From NCBI RefSeq assembly GCF_021033825.1, contig NZ_JAIFXZ010000001.1, forward strand, positions 434,001-498,000: 64,000 nucleotides of DNA. The letters are read 5' to 3'. The stretch's first letter is position 1, and each line of letters opens with the position of its first letter. This stretch comes from Dietzia aurantiaca (GTDB taxonomy: Bacteria > Actinomycetota > Actinomycetes > Mycobacteriales > Mycobacteriaceae). Under the pieces are notes generated by a model. The model saw nothing but the letters and a program-made list of their open reading frames with translations, ran no database searches and was not told the DNA's origin. Made by a program: the position numbers and the translations under genes. Positions 27,009 through 36,752 of the stretch are shown here, one piece after another.

Positions 27009-27086
27009 AACTCTCCCTCCCCGAATCTGATCTCGATACGGTTACGCGTCGTCACCCCCTGCACGCCAGCACCGGTGGCCACACCA

Positions 27087-27102
27087 ATAACAGGTCTGTT
27101 AT
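27087..27102. promoter_or_regulatory. Palindrome ATAACAG-GT-CTGTTAT in divergent spacer
   Basis: Seven-base perfect arms around GT, near the middle of the 429-base spacer 26905-27333, in an AT-rich patch. It could be an operator for a dimeric regulator acting on both sides. No clear -35/-10 pair was found in this spacer; its other visible signals are the two CRP-like sites. Confidence 0.45.
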
Positions 27103-27219
27103 AGACAGTTCATCAACCGCCTTCTAACTGGGAAGACGCTCTTGCGACTAACTCAGCTTGGCCCAGGAGCCACCCGTTGATGGATTCAGTCGGTGCGTCC
27201 AGAAACCTGGTACCAAACA

Positions 27220-27235
27220 GTGCTGTATGTCACAC
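27220..27235. promoter_or_regulatory. CRP/GlxR-like site upstream of the 524-residue secreted protein
   Basis: GTGCTGTATGTCACAC; from 27219 it reads AGTGC-TGTATG-TCACA, two mismatches from TGTGA-N6-TCACA. It lies 99-114 bp before ATG 27334. Confidence 0.55.
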
Positions 27236-27333
27236 TCGGTTCGATGTTTGTCGATCACGTGGCCGTCGAGGCGGCCACGAACGGCGCTTTCGGTACGCCC
27301 AATCTCGCCCCCAGAAGAGGTAAAGGAAACGAC

Positions 27334-28908
27334 ATGTTATTGAAACGTGCTTTGGCGATGATGGCGGGAGCCGCCTTGCCATTGGCCACCACACTCGCTC
27401 TCGCTCCGACGGCAACCGCGCAGGCAGACCCGCCGACAGTGACCCATGACGTAGATGTCACGTACAGCTGCAACGCGAACAATGCCAGCAACATCGGCGG
27501 GACGAGCCCGTGGACAAACACCGTCACGGTCACCTACCCGGAATCCGTCGCCCCCGGGCAGAACTTCGATGTGACCATCCGAGCCGGTGAAATGAAGCCG
27601 ACCCAAGCTCGGACCGGCCGTGTCACCTATGACATCCAGACCCCATCCAATGTGACCAATTTGACCTCGGAGATCACGGCGCCGGCGACAGGCTTCAACA
27701 GTGGCACCGCCGCACTGGTCACGGTCAACCCGACCACCAAGTTGAACGCTAGTGGGACCGACGTGACGCGCATCTGGGGAGGAACGTCAGCCCGGTTTGG
27801 TACGAGTGCGGGCACCAGCACCAACTCGGGCCTCGCCAAGACCTCCAATGCCGCGTTCCATCTGCCGGAGGTCACATTCTCGATGCGGGCGCCACTAACC
27901 CCGGGCACCGAGGTCGAATTCGGGCTCCCCGGGGCCGGCGCCGAGCCTCTGACGTACATCGCCGCGAACACCCAGTTCCAGTACACCCGGGGCACTAGCA
28001 ACACCGGTACCTACGTGGAGTGCATCCCCAGCGCGAACGCCGCGTCTCTCACCAAGACAGTCGTCGCCGACGAGCCAGCTGTCATCCTCGATTCGACTAC
28101 CCGGATCATCGGCGGCGATCAGACTGCGGACTCTTCGATTCCGGTGCAGTTGCAGGCCCAGGTCGCGGCGCCCTACGCCACTGCGGCTGAGCTCTCGGAG
28201 GGCACGGTCACCTTCCGCGATCAGGCCACCAACCTCGTGGTGGGCGCCCCCGTCCATCCCGACGCCTCGGGAATCGCCACAGTTGAGCACCAGTTTCCCC
28301 GGATCCCTGACGGTGGAGATGATCAGGTCAGAACCATCATCGCCGAATACTCAGGAGTCCCGGGCAACATCAGCGCGAGCCAGAACGTCATCGCGCTGAC
28401 TCTGACCGAGAAGCCGACGGTCTTCTGGACCACAAACTTCACCGTCACCGCCAGGGTGGGAACACTGGGAGAGGAATCGCTACCCGTCAACGTCACCGCG
28501 GCCTTCGCGCGGCCGACGACGAACTTCCCCGAGGGGACGATGGTCCAGCTCTACCGTGACGCCCTCCCCGTGGGTGAGCCTGTGGCCATGCCACAGACCG
28601 GCACCTCGATCGTATTCCCGACCGACGAGATCCCGCGCGGGGAGCGGGCCGGCACCCACCGCTACACCGTCGAGCTGGAGACCATCTGGTACGACTACAA
28701 CGAGTGGAAGGGCTCCACTGAGAATCCCGCGCTCGTCATCGTGGCGGGAACCGGCGGGGAGATCATCACTCCCGAGCCTGGCCCGGGATCACTGGACATG
28801 GGGTCGATCACCGACCCGATCACCGGCAGCCTTTCCGGGTCTATCGGGTACGACATCGCCCCGTTGTCATCGCCCACAGTGATGGGCCTGCTGAGTTCGG
28901 CCAGCTGA
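27334..28908 (+). CDS. Large secreted protein with Ig-like region and Gly-Ser-Leu C-terminus
   Basis: 524 residues from ATG 27334 (MLLKRALAMMAGAAL), AAAGGA upstream; the 47 residues before it in the longer frame would block the signal peptide, which ends TATAQA-DPP. N-terminal half is Thr/Asn-rich beta protein with Cys in VTYSCNANN and in YVECIPSAN. Residues of about 260-340 (SEGTVTFRDQATNLVVGAP ... GIATVEHQF ... IIAEYSG) look like a bacterial Ig-like domain (Big_3 type). The end has GPGSLDMGSITDPITGSLSGSIG, echoing the tails of the neighbours. Probably an envelope or surface protein; divergent from the paralogue cluster and sharing its CRP-like site. Confidence 0.75.
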   Translation: MLLKRALAMMAGAALPLATTLALAPTATAQADPPTVTHDVDVTYSCNANNASNIGGTSPWTNTVTVTYPESVAPGQNFDVTIRAGEMKPTQARTGRVTYDIQTPSNVTNLTSEITAPATGFNSGTAALVTVNPTTKLNASGTDVTRIWGGTSARFGTSAGTSTNSGLAKTSNAAFHLPEVTFSMRAPLTPGTEVEFGLPGAGAEPLTYIAANTQFQYTRGTSNTGTYVECIPSANAASLTKTVVADEPAVILDSTTRIIGGDQTADSSIPVQLQAQVAAPYATAAELSEGTVTFRDQATNLVVGAPVHPDASGIATVEHQFPRIPDGGDDQVRTIIAEYSGVPGNISASQNVIALTLTEKPTVFWTTNFTVTARVGTLGEESLPVNVTAAFARPTTNFPEGTMVQLYRDALPVGEPVAMPQTGTSIVFPTDEIPRGERAGTHRYTVELETIWYDYNEWKGSTENPALVIVAGTGGEIITPEPGPGSLDMGSITDPITGSLSGSIGYDIAPLSSPTVMGLLSSAS

Positions 28909-28920
28909 CCGACCCACCTA

Positions 28921-28969
28921 AAGCCCGAGGGCCCGCCCGCGCATCCAGCGCGGGCGGGCCCTCGGGCTT
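28921..28969. terminator. Strong bidirectional terminator
   Basis: A perfect 22-bp stem (28921-28942 with 28948-28969) on a 5-base loop, between convergent genes ending at 28908 and 28975. Confidence 0.92.
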
Positions 28970-28974
28970 GTCTG

Positions 28975-31104
28975 TCAGTCCTTGATGTCGGGCGGGAGCT
29001 GCAGACGTGCGGTCTTCTCGACGTCCGGCTCGATGCCGGGCCGCTCCCTGCCCCGAGCGGGCTCGTCCGAATCCGCGGGGCTGCTCTCGTCGGAATCGGT
29101 GTCCGCGTCGGAGCCAGCTGACACTTCCTCGTCCCCCTCGCCCGCGGCCTCCGCCCGACGACGCCGCCGCCCCGACGTCTTCATCTCGGACGGATCGATC
29201 CCCATCCGAGCCGCGAGCTCCGCCACCGACAGCCGCTGCGTGACCTCGGACGGATCCACATCATCCGCGCCGTGGCGTCCACCCGACTCCTGGCCGGCAT
29301 CACCGTGGCGCCCGGTCGAGGGCTCGTCGAGGTCCGAACGCCCGTCGATCCGCGCGGCGTCGAAGCGCTCGACCTCGTCGCGGATCTCGTCCTCGTCGTC
29401 CTCGGAACCGAGTGGCTTGATGCCCGCCCCGCCGGTGGCTGCGCCCGCGGCCAGCGGGGGAACCGTAGCGTCCTCCGGGTAGGCCTGCCCGATGCCGCGC
29501 GTCGGACGTGACAGCGGGGGCCTCGGCTCGAGATGGTCGGCCGCGACGTCGCCGCGTGCCTCCACCGGCGCCGACGGGTTCATGATCTCGTCGAACGGGT
29601 CCGATTCCTCGACCGCGAGCTCAACGTCCGCGGCAGCGTCAGTCTCATCCACCGGCTCGGCTGTCCCGGCCGCCCCGGCGTCCTCGGCCGCATCACCGCG
29701 GTCGGCCACCACGGGCACGTCCGACAGGTCGCGCGCGGCGGGACGGTCGGGCACCAGCCGCAGGTGGCCGGCCCGCCGGGGCCCGGCCGCCGCGGCGACG
29801 GGCATCGTCGAGGTCGGCGCATCGCTCGGAGTGGTGCCCGCCGGGACCGGGCTGGTGGTGGAATCCGCCGGATCGTCGACGACGACGTGGTCCTCCGGGT
29901 CCGGCAGCGGGGCGATCCCGTGGGTTCCGGTTCCCACCTCCCCGTCCATGCCCACCGTCGGGTCGGCATCCGGTCCCTCGGCGGAGGCCGGGGCGCCGGG
30001 GTCCAGCTCCGCCGGCAGCGCGCGGGCCCTGCCGCCGATCGGCGGGAACGGTGCCAGAACGTCGGCGGCCGCGTGCAGGGCCATCACCACGTCGTCCCAG
30101 CCAGCGGGGTCGTCGACTCCGTCGATCGTCGCCGCCACCCACTCGCCTTCGGCCCAGACCCGGCGCACGCTCGGCGGCACATCCCGCATGGATTCGATCA
30201 GGCGGTCCCGGTCGATGAGGTCCAGGCGCCCGTAGTCGGTCGTGCGGGCCTCGAACCCGCCGGCGTCACCGGCATCGTGGAATCCCGGCTCGGAGTCGAC
30301 ATCCGGGCGGCTGAGGTCGAGGACGACATCGGAGGCGGTGTCGCGGCGCAGTGCCAGGACGGTACGGCCACCGGTCACACCCATGATCGCCCGACGGCCG
30401 CGGAACACCCCGTGGGAGACGGTGCCCAGCGCGCTGAGCCCGCCCGCGAAGTCACCGTGCCGGAACTCGGGAGCCGGGGTGGGGGTGGGAGCGAACTCAC
30501 GGTCCTCCAGCCAGCGCACGACCGGCGAACCGGCGAGCGGATCCACGGGCTCGGGCTCAAACGGCTCGGGGCCCCGCCTGGTCGCCCTGCGCGTCGGCAG
30601 CAGTGCCCGGACGCGGTCGAGAAGTCGCGGCGACGACTCCACCGTCGGCTCGGTCGGGTCCAGCGGAGCGGGAACGGCGACGGACGCAGCAGCGAGGGCC
30701 TCATCGTCAGCGGCAGCGTCGGCGTCGGCGGAAGAGGCGGCGAGAGCCTCGTCGGCGGCGTCTGCGACAGGATCGGCCGCGGCTCCCGCAACACGGCCCG
30801 CATCGGCTACACGCTGGAACGGAGCGAGCCTCGGCTCGCCCGGCTCCCCTGCCAGCCCGTCGGCCGCGTCACCTTCCCCGGTGAACGGTGCCGAGTGCTC
30901 GGCGTTGTCGTCGTCGTCCCGGTCGTTCTCCACGGCGTCGCCGCCGACGCCCCCTGCCCCTTCGCCGGACGACCTCGATCGATCCTGCTCCACCGCCGGC
31001 CGCTGAGCGTCGGCACGGCCACGACGCTGCTTCGCGTCCAGACGCAGGATGATGAGCGCCGCCACGAGCAGCACGAGGGCCAGAAGGAACCAGAACAGGA
31101 CCAT
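28975..31104 (-). CDS. Large acidic membrane-anchored protein with disordered regions
   Basis: 709 residues. One membrane helix at the extreme N-terminus (MVLFWFLLALVLLVAALIIL), then Arg-rich and long Ala/Asp/Glu-rich low-complexity sequence. A folded-looking central domain (about 175-330: SPVVRWLEDREFAP ... HGDFAGGLSALGTVSHGVFRGRRAIMGVTGGRTVLALRR ... VVMALHAAADVLAPF) is the likely conserved core. A short C-terminal block, VTQRLSVAELAARMGIDPSE, precedes a basic patch. It follows the sulfurtransferase by 60 bases. The mycobacterial gene next to clpB and pyrE (Rv0383c, from memory) may be a shorter counterpart. Function unknown. Confidence 0.7.
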   Translation of the reverse strand: MVLFWFLLALVLLVAALIILRLDAKQRRGRADAQRPAVEQDRSRSSGEGAGGVGGDAVENDRDDDDNAEHSAPFTGEGDAADGLAGEPGEPRLAPFQRVADAGRVAGAAADPVADAADEALAASSADADAAADDEALAAASVAVPAPLDPTEPTVESSPRLLDRVRALLPTRRATRRGPEPFEPEPVDPLAGSPVVRWLEDREFAPTPTPAPEFRHGDFAGGLSALGTVSHGVFRGRRAIMGVTGGRTVLALRRDTASDVVLDLSRPDVDSEPGFHDAGDAGGFEARTTDYGRLDLIDRDRLIESMRDVPPSVRRVWAEGEWVAATIDGVDDPAGWDDVVMALHAAADVLAPFPPIGGRARALPAELDPGAPASAEGPDADPTVGMDGEVGTGTHGIAPLPDPEDHVVVDDPADSTTSPVPAGTTPSDAPTSTMPVAAAAGPRRAGHLRLVPDRPAARDLSDVPVVADRGDAAEDAGAAGTAEPVDETDAAADVELAVEESDPFDEIMNPSAPVEARGDVAADHLEPRPPLSRPTRGIGQAYPEDATVPPLAAGAATGGAGIKPLGSEDDEDEIRDEVERFDAARIDGRSDLDEPSTGRHGDAGQESGGRHGADDVDPSEVTQRLSVAELAARMGIDPSEMKTSGRRRRRAEAAGEGDEEVSAGSDADTDSDESSPADSDEPARGRERPGIEPDVEKTARLQLPPDIKD

Positions 31105-31164
31105 GCACCAAAGGGTAGTCAGCCGCGGCGACCCGCCCCCACACCCACCGCGGCGCTGCGGGGC

Positions 31165-32049
31165 TTAGCGCGGGTTTTCGCCCAGCGCGATCGGGCGCGA
31201 ACGATCCGCCGACCACTGCGACCACGAACCCGGGTACAACCCGCCCACGTCTAGGCCCGCGACCTCCATCGCCGCCAGCGCGTGGCAGGCGCGGATGCCC
31301 GACCCGCAATAGACCACCGCATCCTTGCCCTCCGTCACGCCCGCGTCCGCGAACATCCGGCGGATCTCCTCCGCCGGCAGGAACCGCCCGCGCTCGTCGA
31401 GGAATCCGTCCGTGGGCATGTTGATCGCGCCCGGGATGTGGCCCGCGCGCGAGTCCATCGGCTCCGTGCGGCCCGCGTAGCGGTCGCGATGGCGCACGTC
31501 GATTAGCACGCCCCGGTCAGGCCATTCGGCAGCCGTGTCGGCGTTGACCGTCCGCATGTGATCGAACTTGAAGGTGAAATCGCCGTACTCGATCGGGTTG
31601 CCGGGGCCCACCGCGAGGTCCTCGCCCTCCGCGATCCAGGCCTTCAGACCCCCGTCGAGCAGGGAGACGTTCTCCTTGCCCGCCCAGCGCAGCAGCCACC
31701 AGGCGCGGGCGGCGGACATGTTGCCGCTGTCGTCGTAGATCACCACGCGACTGTCGTCGTTGATCCCGATACGGCGCATCGCCTCCTGGAACTCGTCGCG
31801 AGGCGGCAGTGGGTGGCGACCCTCGCGCGTGGTGCGCGGACCCGCGAGGGCGGACGACAGGTCCAGGTACTGGGCGCCCGGGATATGGCCGGAGAAATAG
31901 TGCTCGCGTCCGTGCGGATCGCCCAGCTGCCACCGCACGTCGATGATCACCGGAGTCGGCAGCGTAGCGACGTCCTCGATGAGCTCGCGGGCCGTGACGA
32001 GGAGGGGACTGACCTGGTTGGTGGTGGCGGAGGCGGGATCTGTGGTCAC
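31165..32049 (-). CDS. Sulfurtransferase with two rhodanese domains
   Basis: About 294 residues from GTG 32049 (MTTDPASATTNQVS). Transfers sulfane sulfur from thiosulfate or mercaptopyruvate to a thiophile. The inactive N-terminal domain has IIDVRWQLGDPHGREHYFSGHIPGAQYLDL; the C-terminal domain has VLIDVRHRDRYAGRTEPMDSRAGHIPGAINMP and the catalytic loop YCGSGIRAC, with Cys followed by GSGI, typical of thiosulfate/3-mercaptopyruvate sulfurtransferases. The 20 residues before this start in the longer frame are atypical. The ribosome site is weak. Confidence 0.88.
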   Translation of the reverse strand: MTTDPASATTNQVSPLLVTARELIEDVATLPTPVIIDVRWQLGDPHGREHYFSGHIPGAQYLDLSSALAGPRTTREGRHPLPPRDEFQEAMRRIGINDDSRVVIYDDSGNMSAARAWWLLRWAGKENVSLLDGGLKAWIAEGEDLAVGPGNPIEYGDFTFKFDHMRTVNADTAAEWPDRGVLIDVRHRDRYAGRTEPMDSRAGHIPGAINMPTDGFLDERGRFLPAEEIRRMFADAGVTEGKDAVVYCGSGIRACHALAAMEVAGLDVGGLYPGSWSQWSADRSRPIALGENPR

Positions 32050-32128
32050 GGGGCCAAGGATAGTCGCGACGACGACGAGGGGTGCCGTTCGGCAGCCGCG
32101 GCCACACACCGGGCCCCTATTACCGATG

Positions 32129-32158
32129 ACTTAGTCCAACTTAGTCCGACTTAGTCCG
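32129..32158 (+). repeat. Three 10-bp direct repeats before the toxin-antitoxin operon
   Basis: ACTTAGTCCA, ACTTAGTCCG, ACTTAGTCCG follow each other exactly, one per DNA helical turn, ending 13 bases before the antitoxin ATG. Position and phasing suggest an autoregulatory operator for the antitoxin/toxin complex. Confidence 0.75.
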
Positions 32159-32171
32159 GAACGCTGGCCAC

Positions 32172-32402
32172 ATGACGAGCGTGAACATCCACGAAGCGAA
32201 GACCCACCTGTCCAAGTTGCTGGATCGCGTCGAGGCCGGCGAGACCATCACCATCGCGCGCGCGGGTAAGCCCGTCGCGGACCTCGTTCCGCATCACAGA
32301 ACGGACATCGTCTGGGGTGCACTCAAAGGACGGATCGCCTACGAGGACGCCGATCTCATGGGCCCGGACGAGCAGATCATCGCCTCGTTCGACGGGGCGT
32401 GA
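32172..32402 (+). CDS. Type II antitoxin, Phd/YefM family
   Basis: 76 residues. MTSVNIHEAKTHLSKLLDRVEAGETITIARAGKPVADLVP is the standard Phd/YefM DNA-binding half; the C-terminal part (ALKGRIAYEDADLMGPDEQIIASF) should wrap the toxin. It neutralises the PIN toxin that follows with a 4-base overlap and probably represses their shared promoter through the repeats at 32129-32158. Confidence 0.93.
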   Translation: MTSVNIHEAKTHLSKLLDRVEAGETITIARAGKPVADLVPHHRTDIVWGALKGRIAYEDADLMGPDEQIIASFDGA

Positions 32403-32785
32403 ACGCGGTGTTGCTCGACAGCCATCTGGTGCTCTGGCTCATGGATGACAGCCCACAGCTCGGACCGTCAGCGCGCGAGGCCATCACCTCCGCCGCAACG
32501 GTCTCGTGTTCGGCAGCCACCTTCTGGGAACTGAGCATCAAGAGCCTCAACGGCAAACTGCAGTTGCCGGCCGATTTCACGCGGGAGGTGCTCCGAGCCG
32601 GGTTGGTCGAGTTGCCCGTGTCGTCGGATCACGTCGCCGCCCTCGACCCGGCAGCCCTGCCGCACCGGGACCCGTTCCATCACATGCTCGTGGCGCAGGC
32701 CCGGACCGAGGGACTGGCGTTACTCACGGCGGATACCGCGATCCTCTCCGCGGGGCTCCCGTTCACAGTCGACGCACGGAAGTAG
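32399..32785 (+). CDS. PIN-domain toxin (VapC-like ribonuclease)
   Basis: 128 residues. PIN toxins are Mg-dependent RNases that cut tRNA or rRNA. The acidic residues are in place: Asp7 (LLDSHLVLW), Glu44 (FWELSIK), Asp91 (HRDPFHHMLVAQA) and Asp112 (LLTADTAI). The SHLVLWLMDDSPQL start is typical of the PIN proteins paired with Phd antitoxins. GTG start overlaps the antitoxin stop. A strong terminator follows at 32873, closing this small module. Confidence 0.93.
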   Translation: MNAVLLDSHLVLWLMDDSPQLGPSAREAITSAATVSCSAATFWELSIKSLNGKLQLPADFTREVLRAGLVELPVSSDHVAALDPAALPHRDPFHHMLVAQARTEGLALLTADTAILSAGLPFTVDARK

Positions 32786-32872
32786 CGCGACTCTGAACGA
32801 CCGGCCGGCCCCCACAGGCGCGGGCCCCGGCGCCCCGACGGGTCGTGAGGTGCCGGAATCGACCGGACACGC

Positions 32873-32911
32873 GAGGGGCCCGACCACCATCCCCGGGTGG
32901 TCGGGCCCCTC
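32873..32911. terminator. Bidirectional terminator between toxin and clpB
   Basis: Perfect 16-bp stem (32873-32888 with 32896-32911) with a 7-base loop between convergent genes. Confidence 0.9.
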
Positions 32912-32967
32912 GATTCCCACGTGCGATCAGCTCGCGGCCGCTGCGCCTCAGGCGAGGCCGCCGCGCG

Positions 32968-35520
<2,553 letters not shown>

Positions 35521-35598
35521 CGACCGGTCCTTTCTTCGACGTGTGGTTGAGCGTACTGGAATCAATCCCGGCGCGTTGCCGCTCCGGACAGTCTGTAC

Positions 35599-35624
35599 AA
35601 CCCGCGTCACCTTGAGTCTATTCC
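35599..35624 (-). promoter_or_regulatory. SigH-like promoter of clpB
   Basis: On the minus strand GGAATA (35624-35619), 17 bases, then GTT (35601-35599) fits the mycobacterial SigH pattern GGAAYA-N16-18-GTT. The -35 part lies within the HAIR operator, so HspR binding would block it. Confidence 0.5.
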
Positions 35625-35631
35625 GCTCAAG
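35611..35631. promoter_or_regulatory. HAIR operator (HspR site) of clpB
   Basis: CTTGAGT-N7-GCTCAAG, one mismatch from the HAIR consensus CTTGAGT-N7-ACTCAAG bound by HspR. It is about 90-110 bp upstream of the clpB start. Confidence 0.88.
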
Positions 35632-35640
35632 GTGCGCTGA

Positions 35641-35682
35641 TGATGTGTGAACTCCGCCACGAGTGGGTAAGTTTTCACATCA
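35641..35682. repeat. Inverted repeat between clpB and the metalloprotease gene
   Basis: TGATGTGTGAAC (35641-35652) and GTTTTCACATCA (35671-35682) are inverted with 10 of 12 positions pairing and an 18-base spacer. It may be an operator for the rightward gene; the rest of the spacer to 35789 shows nothing definite. Confidence 0.4.
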
Positions 35683-35789
35683 GGCGCCGCCCCTCCCCTC
35701 CCCGGCGCCCGCCCCTCCGCGTCCGCACCCCTCGACAGGCCCCACATGCACCGCACCCGCCCCCGCCGCGCCGCGACTCCGGTCTGCCG

Positions 35790-36620
35790 ATGACCTACTG
35801 GCGCCCGCATCCGGCGATCACCGCCGTCGTCTACCTCCTCGCGATCACCGTTCCGATCGCCATCGTCCTGGCGGTGATCGGCTCGTCCCCGACGCTGCTG
35901 GAGAAGGTCCCCGAGGAGCACCGCGGGACCGTCGCCGCGTTCGGCGACGGCGCCGCCCGCCTGTCCGGTTCGGACGGGGGGATCTTCGGGTTCGACGACG
36001 CAGGCGCCTCGAACTCCACCGTCCAGGGCCTGCCCCTGCCCCGCCACGGCGACTGGTCTCTCCGGCGCCCCGGGGGCTACCCGCCCCCGGCCGGTCTGAC
36101 CTCCGGAATCGACTACTCCGTCCAGATCTCCGAGGACGGCCACATCACCCACTGGCCGTGCGAGCACGAGATCCCCGTCCGCTCGTTCGATGCGACTCCA
36201 GGCAGCGAAGGAGACCTGATCTGGGCGATCGAGACGCTGGCCTTCGCCAGCGGTCTGCCCCTGCGGTACGCGGGCCCGGGAACGGACGACGAGCGGGACG
36301 CCGAGGGCGCCATCTCGGTCTTCCACGGGGACCATCCGATGTTCAGCGACCCCGAGGTCGCGGGCGTCGGAGGGGTTGCGGCCTGGCCGCACGGATTGGT
36401 GCTGCAGGGCGCGGTCACGCTGCGGCCCGGGCAGGTCACCCCGTACCCCGGCGACCCGTGGAGCCGCAGCCTGACGCTGCACGAGTTGATGCACGCGGTC
36501 GGCGTCGACCACGCCGTGCCCTACGGTCCCGAGGTCATGGCGGAACGCCCCGGGCCTTATCCCCCTACGATTCTCGGGGCCGGCGACCAGTTCGCCCTCC
36601 ACATGGTCGGCTGCCGCTGA
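35790..36620 (+). CDS. Membrane-anchored matrixin-like zinc metalloprotease
   Basis: 276 residues from ATG 35790 (MTYWRPHPAITAVV); the 50 residues before it in the longer frame are Pro/Arg-rich and unlikely. One N-terminal membrane helix (about 10-31) anchors an exported domain. The zinc motif HELMHAVGVDH (231-241) is a full HExxHxxGxxH, followed by a possible Met-turn Met250 (PEVMAE). This is the metzincin pattern, nearest to matrixin-like bacterial proteases. Two cysteines (WPCEHE and the terminal GCR) might pair. No prodomain is obvious. Substrates unknown; divergent from clpB. Confidence 0.75.
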   Translation: MTYWRPHPAITAVVYLLAITVPIAIVLAVIGSSPTLLEKVPEEHRGTVAAFGDGAARLSGSDGGIFGFDDAGASNSTVQGLPLPRHGDWSLRRPGGYPPPAGLTSGIDYSVQISEDGHITHWPCEHEIPVRSFDATPGSEGDLIWAIETLAFASGLPLRYAGPGTDDERDAEGAISVFHGDHPMFSDPEVAGVGGVAAWPHGLVLQGAVTLRPGQVTPYPGDPWSRSLTLHELMHAVGVDHAVPYGPEVMAERPGPYPPTILGAGDQFALHMVGCR

Positions 36621-36752
36621 CCGCCACCGCCACCGACCCCCGAAATAAGGAATCGCTCGCCGTGGCGGCAGGAATGTCAGAGCTGTCGACTATGGTCGTC
36701 GCGACGGCGATACACAAGAGACCGGCGCCGCGAGCACTACGGATGGGATGAG

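Noticed and set aside
29533-31254. Long plus-strand frame opposite the acidic anchored protein
   Set aside because: Shadow of the minus-strand gene; no domain, no ribosome site, Arg/Gly/Val-rich.
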